Source: Polyangiaceae bacterium
Lineage (GTDB): Bacteria > Myxococcota_A > Polyangia > Polyangiales > Polyangiaceae
Length of the DNA: 64,000 nt
Direction of reading: 5' to 3'
Assembly: GCA_020633205.1 (NCBI GenBank)
Contig: JACKEB010000012.1
Span: forward strand, 1 to 64,000
Made by a program: the position numbers and the translations under genes
Notes under the pieces: model-generated
What the model was told of the DNA's origin: nothing
Seen by the model: only the letters and a program-made list of their open reading frames with translations
Databases searched by the model: none
In this document: positions 51,125-59,462 of the stretch, in pieces
Layout: every line of letters begins with the position of its first letter
How positions within the stretch are numbered: position 1 is the stretch's first letter

Positions 51125-52456
51125 TCAAGCCGCACGCAGCGCCTGGGACAGGCGCTGTGCCATGGCTTGGATCCCAACCCGATCCGCGGGGAGAGCGATC
51201 GAGTCTTCGGCGGTCGCGAGCACGAGCTCCACGTGTTTGCTCAGGGCTTGCCTGCGACCGGCGTTCGAGGTCGCGTTCGCCAGCGTTTCCAGCGCGCCCA
51301 GTTGCCGCGTCAGCACGGCGACGTTGCCCGCGGCGCTCTGCCTGATTTCGTCGAATCCTTCGGCCAAGAGTTCCGCGAAGGTCGGGCCGCGCGCGATGAC
51401 TCTGGGCACGCCGTCGTCCATGCCATGAGGCGGCCTGAAGATGCGGTCGCTCAAGCTCACGAAGATCGCGCTGAGGTAGTCGACGCAGATCACCGCGGTG
51501 GTGGTGTCGTTCACACCGGGCGACAAAGCCTTCAAGGCGATGTCTACGATCTGTCGAATGCCGAACGTGGGGTCTTGTTCTACGGTCCTCAGGCGGCTCA
51601 GCACGCAAGTCACGTTCAGCTTGTCCGTGGCGTTGGAGTCTTGCTTGCCTGACTGAAGAACCGAGGCGAGACAGGTGCCTTCGACCACGAAGTCACCCAT
51701 CGTGCGTTCCAGACGGATGATGGAACCGGTCTCGTGCGCCCACTCCAGCAGCGCGTCGGTGTCGACGCTCTGTAGGTATCCATTTTTCTCTGCGGAAAGT
51801 TGCTTCCAGCCGCTCTCGTTGGTCGCGTCCGGACTCGCCGCAAGTTCCTCGTCGTCGCCATCCCCCAGCTTCTCCGGGAACAGCGTCTCGATAGCGCTGA
51901 TCGTTTCCTCGGCCGCAGCCGCGATGATGCTCGACGCCTGGATCGACATCGAGATGTGGTGGATGAAGAAGATCAGGTGCGCGATGCCGACGAACGCGAG
52001 CACCAGCGCTCCGAGGACAGCGAGGGATGGAACGAACGCCTCGTCCTTGTCGCCGTGGATCGTCCGCAGCACGACCAAGCAATAGGCAAAGATGCCGACG
52101 AAGACCCCCAGCACCACCTGGTTTCGTCGGTCGCGCATGAAGTTCCGGAGCACCCGCGACGTGTACTGACTTGAGGTCAGGGAGAGCGCGACGATGGTCA
52201 CGGAGAACACGACGCCGGTCACCGTCACCATCGAACCCGCTACCGTGGCTAACAGTGCACGGGAGCCATCTGCGCCGGAGCCGAAGATCAGCGGCCACTC
52301 GCTCGCCACTTGTGGCTCGTTCGTGGTGTCCAGCGCGATCAGGGCAGCGGCGAGCGCCACCGCACCGACGACCATCAGCGTCGGCACGAACCAGAAGCTC
52401 GCCTGCATCTCCTGCCACCAGTGCCGCAGTTTCGTGACCACGCGCTTCCTTAGCAT
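51125..52456 (-). CDS. DUF2254 membrane protein
   Basis: 443 residues. Four N-terminal membrane helices: FWFVPTLMVVGAVALAAALIAL, VAGSMVTVTGVVFSVTIVAL, VVLGVFVGIFAYCLVVL and LAVLGALVLAFVGIAHLIFFIHHI. These are followed by a soluble C-domain with DIALKALSPGVNDTTTAVICVDYL, the most conserved DUF2254 segment. The family is of unknown function, possibly a mechanosensitive-channel-like membrane protein. It is divergent from TetR. Confidence 0.93.
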   Translation of the reverse strand: MLRKRVVTKLRHWWQEMQASFWFVPTLMVVGAVALAAALIALDTTNEPQVASEWPLIFGSGADGSRALLATVAGSMVTVTGVVFSVTIVALSLTSSQYTSRVLRNFMRDRRNQVVLGVFVGIFAYCLVVLRTIHGDKDEAFVPSLAVLGALVLAFVGIAHLIFFIHHISMSIQASSIIAAAAEETISAIETLFPEKLGDGDDEELAASPDATNESGWKQLSAEKNGYLQSVDTDALLEWAHETGSIIRLERTMGDFVVEGTCLASVLQSGKQDSNATDKLNVTCVLSRLRTVEQDPTFGIRQIVDIALKALSPGVNDTTTAVICVDYLSAIFVSLSDRIFRPPHGMDDGVPRVIARGPTFAELLAEGFDEIRQSAAGNVAVLTRQLGALETLANATSNAGRRQALSKHVELVLATAEDSIALPADRVGIQAMAQRLSQALRAA

Positions 52457-52563
52457 CGCGCCCTGCGCGAGCTCTGGCGAATCACGCAGCGCCTTCGATG
52501 CTCGCCGGTTCAGCGGGGCGCGCCTGCGTGTTCGCTCCGAGCAGAGATGCTAGTGTCGAGCCG

Positions 52564-53139
52564 ATGAGAGCCCACCGCCCCGAGCGCATGCGACGTGAAC
52601 CTCGCCAGGGTCGCTCGCGGGAAACCGTCCGCGCTGTCCTCGAGGCAGTGCCGCGGGTGATTCATCGCGAGGGCGTGGATGCGGTCACCACGAACCGCAT
52701 CGCTGAGGCGGCGGGGGTCAGCATCGGCTCCCTCTATCAGTACTTCCCCGACAAGCGGTCCATCTTCAGTGCGTTGCATGAACGCCACGTCGAGGAGGTT
52801 CACCAAGTCATCGAGCGCGTGATGGCCGAACACGCTGGTGATCTCGCCGAGTTCACGCGCGCGCTCGTGGAAGGCCTCGCGGACTTACACGCCACAGAGC
52901 CGGAGCTCCACGAGCTGGTCTCGGAGCAAGTACCCGAAGGGTCACTCGGCTTTCGGCGCGCACTCCGCACGACCTTCGAGCGGGTGACGTCGTCGGAGCG
53001 AATGCTCTTCGTGCTGCCCAACGTGATCGAGGCGCTGGTCCACGGCATCCCCCAGCGGCCGCTACCGCTAGCCGCTTCCGTGCGGGAGGAAACGGTACAG
53101 ACCGTGCTCACTTGCCTCGAGTCGTGCCGCGACGCTTGA
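52564..53139 (+). CDS. TetR-family transcriptional regulator
   Basis: 191 residues; the ATG at 52564 is chosen, with an alternative at 52588. The HTH is AVTTNRIAEAAGVSIGSLYQYFPDKRSIFSAL. The C-domain has LVEGLADLHATEPELHELVSEQVPEG, the TetR_C subgroup seen with SDR/NmrA genes. Its last 32 bp overlap the convergent NmrA-like gene, so the two may interfere transcriptionally. Confidence 0.92.
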   Translation: MRAHRPERMRREPRQGRSRETVRAVLEAVPRVIHREGVDAVTTNRIAEAAGVSIGSLYQYFPDKRSIFSALHERHVEEVHQVIERVMAEHAGDLAEFTRALVEGLADLHATEPELHELVSEQVPEGSLGFRRALRTTFERVTSSERMLFVLPNVIEALVHGIPQRPLPLAASVREETVQTVLTCLESCRDA

Positions 53140-53956
53140 ACGCTGCGCGGTTTTCCTCTGCCCACTGCGCGAAGGGGATCGGCTCGCGCCCGAGGACTTG
53201 CTGAACGCCTTCAGTTCGCGTCGCTAGCCGGCCCTCGCGGATCGCGCGCCAGATCTCAACCAGCGCATCCGCGAACGGGCCCTCGAAGTCAGGCCGCGCT
53301 TCCTCATCCGAGATCGCTTCGAAGCCCACTCGCTTGCCTATGGCCTGGCCGATCTGCGAGGCCATCTCCGCGTAGGTGAGCGCCTGAGGACCGGTGATCA
53401 CGAGCGCCTGGTTGTCGTGAGCCCGCGTGGTGAGCGCGTTCACGACCACGTCAGCGATGTCCCTCGGGTGGATGAAGGCGATCCTCCCGTCGCCCGTCGA
53501 CATGCGCAGCACACCGTCGTGCTGGATTGCCTCCGCCCAGCTCAGTGCGTTGGACATGAACGCCGAGGAGCGGATGAATGTGAACCCAACGCCGCTCTCA
53601 CGGATCGCCTCTTCCCCGCGGGCGTGCCAGCTGCCTGTACCCACTCCGCTGCTCACGTCCAGCGTCGAGAGCTTCACCAGGTGACGCACTCCCGCTGCTT
53701 TCGCGGCGAACGCAGCGGCGCGATCTCTGATGTCCAGATCCGGGCCGCTGTTGACCAGAAAGACTTCGCGAACATCCGTCAGCGCGCCCGAGATGTCCGC
53801 GAGATCGCCAACCCGGATCGAAACGCGGTCGCCGAACAGCTTCCGCGCTTTCTTCGCATCGCGCACCAAGACCGCAGGGCGCTCACCTCGATCGATCAGG
53901 CGCCGGGTGACGAGCGAACCCACGGTCCCCGTGGCGCCCGTGATGAGGTAGCTCAC
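53108..53956 (-). CDS. NmrA-like atypical SDR (NAD(P)H-binding) protein
   Basis: 282 residues. SYLITGATGTVGSLVTRRLIDRGERPAVLVRD is the GxxGxxG cofactor site. VKLSTLDVSS and GFTFIRSSAFMSNALSWAEAI are typical of NmrA/HSCARG-like atypical SDRs. These act as NADP sensors or quinone/flavonoid reductases. ATGA overlap with the upstream SGNH-hydrolase gene indicates one operon. The 3' end overlaps the TetR gene by 32 bp. Confidence 0.92.
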   Translation of the reverse strand: MSYLITGATGTVGSLVTRRLIDRGERPAVLVRDAKKARKLFGDRVSIRVGDLADISGALTDVREVFLVNSGPDLDIRDRAAAFAAKAAGVRHLVKLSTLDVSSGVGTGSWHARGEEAIRESGVGFTFIRSSAFMSNALSWAEAIQHDGVLRMSTGDGRIAFIHPRDIADVVVNALTTRAHDNQALVITGPQALTYAEMASQIGQAIGKRVGFEAISDEEARPDFEGPFADALVEIWRAIREGRLATRTEGVQQVLGREPIPFAQWAEENRAAFKRRGTTRGK

Positions 53957-54780
53957 GCCAGCTGACTCCAGCCACGAAGCGCCTCGAGCGCGACGCGCTT
54001 CTGACCCGCCAAGGACAGGTGGAGGCCATCGTCCATTAGGAGTTCTGCAGCGGGCGGTGTCCCAAGCAACGAGAACAGATCAATCGTAGGCGCGTCGAGC
54101 TCCCGAACGCTGGTGGCGATGCGTGCGACGTCCTCATTCCGGAAGCCAACGCCGAAGCGCGACAGCCCCCAGTGGTTCGCGACGCGCTCCTCGTTCACCG
54201 CTGGAGGGGTCAACCACAGGCAGCGCGCCTGGGTCTCGCGCGTGGTACGCCGCTGTAGCTCAATAATATTCCGCGCGGATTCGCTCGCGTCAACCAGCGT
54301 CTTGGTCGGGTTCGGACCCTGGGTGCGCGCATCATTGGTTCCGAGCAAGAACAGCACCCATTCAGGCTGCTGCGCGATGACCTGGCCGATGCGGATCAGA
54401 CCGTGGGTCGTTGTGTCACCAGGAGCTGCGTTGATGGTGAGTGACACACCTCGCGAGGCCAGGAGCTCAGTCAAAATCGTCGCCCAAGACTCGGGATCCG
54501 AGGTGTGGCTGTCTCCAAACACCACCACCTGGCTGCCTTCCTTCAGGGGAAGGCGATCGAGCAACGGGGTGACGCTGGAGTCATTGAGTAGGGTACGCGC
54601 GACGTGCTTGGCTCCTTCGAACATCTGGTTCCGCTCGCTTGCGTAGACGTCCTTCGGGAGGCCAACGAGCGCTGCCCGCACCTCCTCCGAGAGCGCGGCG
54701 ATCCCCGGAAGCGCGCCGAGGGTTTGTTCGGGTTGGAGGACCTTGAGAAGCCAGTGTGTCTGTTCGATGGATAGTTGCAT
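53953..54780 (-). CDS. SGNH/GDSL-type hydrolase
   Basis: 275 residues, cytoplasmic by lack of signal. Block I is VVVFGDSHTSDPESW, with Ser in GDSH rather than GDSL. Block III is LGTNDAR. Block V is MDDGLHLSLAGQKRVA, with the catalytic Asp and His. An N-terminal extension of about 85 residues is helical. It probably acts as an esterase or acyl hydrolase. It is divergent from ArsR (156 bp) and first in an operon with the NmrA-like gene, so may be under ArsR influence. Confidence 0.9.
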   Translation of the reverse strand: MQLSIEQTHWLLKVLQPEQTLGALPGIAALSEEVRAALVGLPKDVYASERNQMFEGAKHVARTLLNDSSVTPLLDRLPLKEGSQVVVFGDSHTSDPESWATILTELLASRGVSLTINAAPGDTTTHGLIRIGQVIAQQPEWVLFLLGTNDARTQGPNPTKTLVDASESARNIIELQRRTTRETQARCLWLTPPAVNEERVANHWGLSRFGVGFRNEDVARIATSVRELDAPTIDLFSLLGTPPAAELLMDDGLHLSLAGQKRVALEALRGWSQLA

Positions 54781-54923
54781 GGGTTTTCCTGCCTTTGCTG
54801 CGCGGAAACGTAAGGGGCAGGGACAGCTTCGTCAGCTCGTGTTGGTACCCGACAAACTCCGCGAAAAAGCCGCGTATTTGCGAGCTTGCTCAGGTTCCTC
54901 TTGCGCTCTCTCAGGAAGTCGCC

Positions 54924-54949
54924 AATACTAAACCATATGGTTCAGTATT
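54924..54949. promoter_or_regulatory. 26-bp near-perfect palindrome over arsR start (operator)
   Basis: Half-sites AATACTAAACCAT and ATGGTTCAGTATT are reverse complements except at one position. The dyad axis falls exactly before the ATG at 54937. A candidate -10 (AATACT, 54924-54929) lies inside, with a possible -35 TTGCGC at 54901-54906 and 17-bp spacer, predicting a start at or next to the ATG. A strong ArsR autorepression site by form. Confidence 0.8.
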
Positions 54950-55284
54950 CAAGAGGACGCCTCGACGACTCCTTCGCCGCGCTCTCCGACGCTACGAGGC
55001 GCGGCGTTCTCTTGCAGCTCGCGCGCTCGGACGCGTCGATCACGCTGCTGGCTGAGAAGTTCGAGATGACGCTGACCGGCATGAAGAAGCACGTCAGCGT
55101 GCTCGAGCGGGCCGGCCTCGTGACGACCGAGAAGGTGGGCCGTGTGCGTACGTGCAAGCTCGGGCCCCGCAGCCTCGAGGCGGAGTCGGAGTGGATCGAA
55201 CGCTACCGAAAGCTCTGGGACGAGCGCTTCGATGCCCTCGACGCCCTCGTTCAGAAACTAAAAGAGAAGGAGAGTCCTGAGTGA
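54937..55284 (+). CDS. ArsR-family transcriptional regulator
   Basis: 115 residues from the ATG in the middle of the palindrome; the longer frame from 54886 crosses the predicted promoter and is rejected. DDSFAALSDATRRGVLLQLARSDASITLLAEKFEMTLTGMKKHVSVLERAGLVTTEKVGRVRTCKL is the ArsR winged helix. No metal-binding CxC is present, so it belongs to the non-metal ArsR group usually paired with AHSA1 proteins. GTGA overlap with the next gene. Probably leaderless and autoregulated. Confidence 0.94.
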   Translation: MVQYSRGRLDDSFAALSDATRRGVLLQLARSDASITLLAEKFEMTLTGMKKHVSVLERAGLVTTEKVGRVRTCKLGPRSLEAESEWIERYRKLWDERFDALDALVQKLKEKESPE

Positions 55285-55754
55285 CCAATCAGACACAGGT
55301 GGAACGCAAATCCGATCGCGAGGTGGTGATTACCCGCACGATCAACGGACCACCCGAGCTCGTGTTCAAGGCTTGGACCGAGCCTGAACTGTTCAAGCAA
55401 TGGTGGGTTCCGAAGTCGATCCCCATGACCCTGGTCAGCTGCGAAATGGATGTGCGCACTGGCGGTGGGTACCGCCTGGTGTTCGCGATGGGCGAACAGA
55501 AGGCGGAGTTCTTCGGCAAGTACATCGAGGTCACTCCCCACTCCCGTCTGGTTTGGACCAACGACGAAGGGGGTGAGGACGCGATCGCAGTCACCACCGT
55601 GACCTTCGAAGAGCGAGAAGGAAAGACGCTCCTCACCTTGCACGAGCTTTATCCGTCGAAGGAAGCGCTCGACGAAGAGATCGCCCAGGGGGCCATTGCA
55701 GGCATTCCGGAGCAGTGGGATCAGCTGGAGGAGTTCATCGCTACGTTGCAGTAG
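55281..55754 (+). CDS. SRPBCC/AHSA1 (START-like) domain protein
   Basis: 157 residues from a GTG that overlaps the ArsR stop. VVITRTINGPPELVFKAWTEPELFKQWWVPKSIP and ETPHSRLVWTNDE-like segments are the AHSA1/CalC family pattern: a helix-grip hydrophobic pocket for a small ligand. The ArsR-AHSA1 pair is a widespread module of poorly known function. It ends 66 bp before the convergent AlkC-like gene, with a strong hairpin between. Confidence 0.92.
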   Translation: MTNQTQVERKSDREVVITRTINGPPELVFKAWTEPELFKQWWVPKSIPMTLVSCEMDVRTGGGYRLVFAMGEQKAEFFGKYIEVTPHSRLVWTNDEGGEDAIAVTTVTFEEREGKTLLTLHELYPSKEALDEEIAQGAIAGIPEQWDQLEEFIATLQ

Positions 55755-55782
55755 CTGTGCGGCCTGAGCCTTCAGCGACACC

Positions 55783-55810
55783 GAGGCGGCGGGCGGAGCC
55801 CCGCCGCCTC
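55783..55810. terminator. Strong G+C hairpin between convergent genes
   Basis: GAGGCGGCGGG (55783-55793) pairs perfectly with CCCGCCGCCTC (55800-55810) around a 6-base loop. It lies between the AHSA1 stop and the AlkC-like stop, so it probably ends transcription from both sides. No U tract on either strand. Confidence 0.55.
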
Positions 55811-55819
55811 CCGCAGTGC

Positions 55820-56941
55820 CTATTCACTCACCTCCAAGGTCCCCAGGGGATGCGCCACACCATTGACCACCACCTCGAAGGGGTGGCTCCCGGCGTAGTG
55901 CTTGCGCGTCGTCATGGAGGCGAACGAAACTCGACTTTCGATGGTCGCGCTGCCTCCCGACGGGAGGGTCAGGCGCTTCAGCTTGAAGACCTTGGGCCGC
56001 GTGGCCCCGTTCGCCTTCACGAAGTGCACGACCAGATCCAGGAGCAGCTCCTGGGATTTCCGCGAGGTGCTGCGGAGGGCGAAGCTGACGTTGACGCGAC
56101 CGCCCACTGCGACTCGCTTCGGATTGAAACGCACGCGTTCCACGCTCACCGCCGGGCGCTCGCCGAAGCCAAGCAACGCAAGCGCCCCAGGCTCTCCGCG
56201 CTTGACCGCACTCCTGAGCGCGTGCTCCACGAGCTGGCGGCGAGTGGTTGAGCCGTCCTCGAGCCAGCCAGCGCAGGTGCGCGTCAGGAGCTCCGGATGC
56301 AGCTTGCCTAGGTCGTTCAGGTTGTTCGCGACGCTCCGGCGTACGAGCGTTGTTGGATCATCCTTGAGCAGGTTGAGCAGCTCCACGACTCGTCCTGGGT
56401 TGTTATCGAGCCACTTCACCCGGCTTGCCCAAGGTAGTCTAAGCCTCGTTCCTTCGGAGACCAGTCTGCGCACGTGTGGGTTTGCGTCCCGTGCCCACTT
56501 CTCGAAGAACTTGCAGGCGCGCTCGGGGTCCTTCGCGATGTACGCTCGAATGCTGGATTCCGCGGTGAAACGCTTGGTGAGCTCGCGCTGGGCTTGCATC
56601 GAGAGGTCGAAATGCTCGAGCCCGTGTTCTGCGATGAAGAGCGCATAGGGTAGGTAGATGAAAGGACCCATACCCACACCGATCAACTCGTCACCCTCGA
56701 TCTCCGGACCAAGCGCTCGCAGCACCACGTCGAGCGCTTCGGGGTAGGCAGCGGGCAGCTGTCGCTTGAGCGCAGCGGCGATGTGTTTCGCGCGGTCGAG
56801 GAGCTCGAGATCTTCGAGTTTGTCCGATGCTTGTTTGATGAAGGCGCGCTCGGGAAAACTCGGATGGGCACGTACGAGTTCCTTTGCGAGGCGACGGACC
56901 AGTTGGGGCGAGAAGAAGGTCTTGAGGGCGTTCGTGGTCAT
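55820..56941 (-). CDS. AlkC/AlkD-family DNA alkylation-repair glycosylase with C-terminal Ig-like domain
   Basis: 373 residues from the ATG at 56941. The N-terminal 260 residues are HEAT-like helices of the AlkC/AlkD superfamily, including AKDPERACKFFEKWARDANPHVRRLVSEGTRLRLPWA, which is typical of the AlkC branch. The C-terminal roughly 100 residues are a beta domain (GGRVNVSFALRSTSRKSQELLLDLVVHFV...), matching the Ig-like domain of AlkC-alpha enzymes. AlkC excises 3-methyladenine-type lesions without base flipping (family knowledge). Divergent from a WYL regulator through a shared operator. Confidence 0.88.
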   Translation of the reverse strand: MTTNALKTFFSPQLVRRLAKELVRAHPSFPERAFIKQASDKLEDLELLDRAKHIAAALKRQLPAAYPEALDVVLRALGPEIEGDELIGVGMGPFIYLPYALFIAEHGLEHFDLSMQAQRELTKRFTAESSIRAYIAKDPERACKFFEKWARDANPHVRRLVSEGTRLRLPWASRVKWLDNNPGRVVELLNLLKDDPTTLVRRSVANNLNDLGKLHPELLTRTCAGWLEDGSTTRRQLVEHALRSAVKRGEPGALALLGFGERPAVSVERVRFNPKRVAVGGRVNVSFALRSTSRKSQELLLDLVVHFVKANGATRPKVFKLKRLTLPSGGSATIESRVSFASMTTRKHYAGSHPFEVVVNGVAHPLGTLEVSE

Positions 56942-56987
56942 CGAGCTACCTGGTCGGAGGGGGCGCAGGCGTTGACATAGCTTCAAT

Positions 56988-57008
56988 TGGTGACAGAATT
57001 TGTCACCA
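56988..57008. promoter_or_regulatory. Palindromic operator between alkC-like gene and WYL regulator
   Basis: TGGTGACA (56988-56995) and TGTCACCA (57001-57008) are perfect 8-bp inverted arms with a 5-bp spacer. A consensus -35 TTGACA (56972-56977) with a possible -10 CAGAAT (56994-56999, 16-bp spacer) reads toward the WYL gene, so the operator covers its -10 and start site. Function is inferred. Confidence 0.7.
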
Positions 57009-57010
57009 TT

Positions 57011-57751
57011 ATGCCGCGGGCCGAGAGGTTGTTGGAGTTGGCTGACACGCTGCGCGGTCGAGACACTTCAACCGTCGGCGAACTCGCGGAAGAACTTGGG
57101 GTGAGTCGGCGCACGATCCTGCGCGATCTGCGGGCCTTACGCGAGCGAGGCTTGCCCATCAGTGGCGATGTGGGGCCGGGCGGTGGTGTGCGGCTGGACG
57201 CGGATCGTGGGCTTGCGGCGGTCCACCTCTCCCTCGCTGAGATCGTCGCGGTCTGGCTCGGCGCGCGGCTCTCCCAGGCGGCGAGCGACTTGCCCTGGGG
57301 AGACGCAGCTGGCTCCGCGATGGCGAAGTTGCTGGGGAGCCTCCCGGCGCCGAAAGCGCGGGCACTGCGCGCGCTGTGTCGTCGGGTGATCGTCGGTGAC
57401 CCGGCGAGTGCTGCGGTGCGCGCGAGCGCAGGAACAACGCCGACGGAGTTGCTCCGACTCTTCGAGGAGGCGTTTTCCGCTGGGCTCGGACTGGGCTTCG
57501 GTTACGTCGACCGAGACGGCCAGGTGACCAGTCGTCGAATCGAACCCCATGGACTCTTGGTGCAGTCCCCGGTTTGGTACCTGCTCGCCCGCGACGTCGA
57601 GAAGGACCAGCCGCGGATGTTCCGCATGGATCGGATAGCGCGACCGCGCATCTTGCGTGACGTGACCTTCAAGCCCGACCTCAACGTGATTCAGGCGTTG
57701 CTACCAGACTGCGAGGATTGGCGTCCACTCACCGGGCGCCTGACAAGGTGA
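57011..57751 (+). CDS. HTH-WYL transcriptional regulator
   Basis: 246 residues from the ATG at 57011; an upstream GTG at 56987 would translate through the operator. The HTH_11 domain is ERLLELADTLRGRDTSTVGELAEELGVSRRTILRDLRALRERGLPI. The WYL-type domain follows (GLGFGYVDRDGQVTSRRIEPHGLLVQSPVWYLLARDVEKDQPRMFRMDRI). WYL regulators often respond to nucleic-acid or DNA-damage signals. Pairing with a DNA glycosylase makes it a candidate damage-responsive regulator (inference). Confidence 0.9.
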   Translation: MPRAERLLELADTLRGRDTSTVGELAEELGVSRRTILRDLRALRERGLPISGDVGPGGGVRLDADRGLAAVHLSLAEIVAVWLGARLSQAASDLPWGDAAGSAMAKLLGSLPAPKARALRALCRRVIVGDPASAAVRASAGTTPTELLRLFEEAFSAGLGLGFGYVDRDGQVTSRRIEPHGLLVQSPVWYLLARDVEKDQPRMFRMDRIARPRILRDVTFKPDLNVIQALLPDCEDWRPLTGRLTR

Positions 57752-57768
57752 GCTGCGGCCCGTCGGTG

Positions 57769-58704
57769 TTAGTGACCTGCTTGAGTTTCCTCGCGGATCG
57801 TCCTCAAGCCTTGCGCGAACGACGTGATCCGAAAGTCCGGAAAGCGCCCCTTGAACTTGTCCGAGACGAACAGATTGTCGACCTCGTAGCGCGGCAGGAG
57901 TTCGGCTGCGTCTCGCGCTTGTTGGTTCACGAGTCCCGCCAAGGAGAGCTGCCAACGCTTCAGCACTCGGTAGCGTGGTGCCACTCCGAAGGTCGTCGCT
58001 GCGAGCCCGACGAACTCGCGGTAGGTGAGGCGCTGATCGTCGCACGGCAGGTGCCAGGTCTGACCGAACGCATCCGGCGTGTTACCGAGCAGCGCCATCG
58101 CGCGGCTTGCGTCGGGGGTGTAGATCAGGCTGCGGAGAGTGTCGTCGCGCAGAAACACTCGGGCTGGCTTTCCCGCTTTCAATTTGTCGATCACCAGCGC
58201 GTTGGTGATGCTCTGGGTTTGACCTGGCCCGTAGAACTCCGGCGCGCGGCAAATCAACGCTTGGAGCTTGCCTTGAGACATCGCATTCAGGAGCTCCGTC
58301 GCGATCGCCGCTCGGACCTTGCCTTTCGCGCCGCCTGGCTGAAACGCGGTGTCTTCCGTCTGCGGCTCGCTGGTCTGCGGGTACATGTACGTGTTGTCGA
58401 AGAACACGAGCTTGGTGCCGTGAGCCGCGCAGGCATCGATGACGTTGCGCATCATCACCGGCCAGTGCGCGACCCACGATGCCGTGTCCATCGGCAGCCC
58501 GGCGGTGAGGTAGACCGTCTCCGCGCCTGCTACTGCGTCTAGCGTCTGCTCTGCATCGAGTAGATCGGCACTCAAGAGCTCGTCGCTTGCGTGCACGGGG
58601 CGCGGGTTGCGGCTCACCAAGCGAAGATCCCGCTCAAACTCGAGCTTCAATGTGCGAGCAAGCTCACGCCCGATCTGCCCACTCGCTCCTAGAATGACCT
58701 GCAT
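57769..58704 (-). CDS. Atypical extended-SDR NAD(P)-dependent epimerase-like protein
   Basis: 311 residues. QVILGASGQIGRELARTLK is the cofactor loop; LVFFDNTYMYPQ and CRAPEFYGPGQ fit the epimerase fold. The catalytic YxxxK expected near residue 145 is not seen: the segment reads GGAKGKVRAAIATELL. Activity may therefore be altered or lost; related proteins are annotated only as NAD-dependent epimerase/dehydratase. It lies downstream of a TetR gene in the same direction. Confidence 0.88.
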   Translation of the reverse strand: MQVILGASGQIGRELARTLKLEFERDLRLVSRNPRPVHASDELLSADLLDAEQTLDAVAGAETVYLTAGLPMDTASWVAHWPVMMRNVIDACAAHGTKLVFFDNTYMYPQTSEPQTEDTAFQPGGAKGKVRAAIATELLNAMSQGKLQALICRAPEFYGPGQTQSITNALVIDKLKAGKPARVFLRDDTLRSLIYTPDASRAMALLGNTPDAFGQTWHLPCDDQRLTYREFVGLAATTFGVAPRYRVLKRWQLSLAGLVNQQARDAAELLPRYEVDNLFVSDKFKGRFPDFRITSFAQGLRTIREETQAGH

Positions 58705-58854
58705 TGCTTTCGACTCCCGACGCGGGCCTCAAGATGTGTGCGGCGTCAACATTGGCACGAAACCAAGCCGTATTGGGTTCCGCGCTTCGCGAACTCTGGA
58801 GCTCGATGTGGACGATGTCAACATCGGGGCGCCTGATACGGCTGGCGTCAGACT

Positions 58855-59454
58855 CTATTGCTTGCTCGGTAGGGCGAAGATCGCCTCGATCGCCCCACGC
58901 ACTCGGGGCGCGACCGCTGTCCGCGGCGTCGTAGGGAGCTTCCCGTCCAAATGTAGGCACGCGAGTCCGTGCACCAGGCTCCAACAGGCGGTGGCGAGCG
59001 CCGTCGCGTCGGCTTCAGGAAACACCTTGGCCAGGCCCACTGCGAGTAGCTCGTGGAGTTCTGTGGTCGCTCTGACGCGCTCCACGTCTGAGGTGTCGCA
59101 CTGATTTCCGAACATCAGCTGAAACAGGTTCGGACGCTTCAGCGCGAACTCGACGTAGGCAACTCCGAGCTCAGCTAGGGCGGCCGTGGAAGCTGGCTCG
59201 CCGCGCTTCAAGAGGTGCGCCTTCAACGCCCGAAAGCCCTCCACCGCAAGTGCCGACTCGAGCTCCGCGCGATCCGCGAAGTGCCGATACGGCGCCGTCC
59301 GCGACACATCTGCCTGGCGCGCGACGGCTCTCAACGAAAACGGCTCGCGCTTCTCGAGCATCTGCATCGCGGTCTTCAGCAACGTCGCGCGTAGATCCCC
59401 ATGGTGATAGCTGTTCGACTTCGACACGGCTGACGTCGTTCCTCCCAGACGCAC
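58855..59454 (-). CDS. TetR-family transcriptional regulator (WHG-type C-domain)
   Basis: About 199 residues. YHHGDLRATLLKTAMQMLEKREPFSLRAVARQADVSRTAPYRHFADRAELESAL is a TetR HTH. ACWSLVHGLACLHLDGKL carries the W-x2-V-H-G motif of the TetR_C_13/WHG subgroup. The start is a GTG at 59454 or at 59427 (VSKSNSYHHGDLR); GGAGG lies between them. It precedes the SDR gene by 150 bp and probably regulates it; the GTCAACAT sequence occurs twice in that gap. Confidence 0.9.
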   Translation of the reverse strand: MRLGGTTSAVSKSNSYHHGDLRATLLKTAMQMLEKREPFSLRAVARQADVSRTAPYRHFADRAELESALAVEGFRALKAHLLKRGEPASTAALAELGVAYVEFALKRPNLFQLMFGNQCDTSDVERVRATTELHELLAVGLAKVFPEADATALATACWSLVHGLACLHLDGKLPTTPRTAVAPRVRGAIEAIFALPSKQ

Positions 59455-59462
59455 CCATCATA

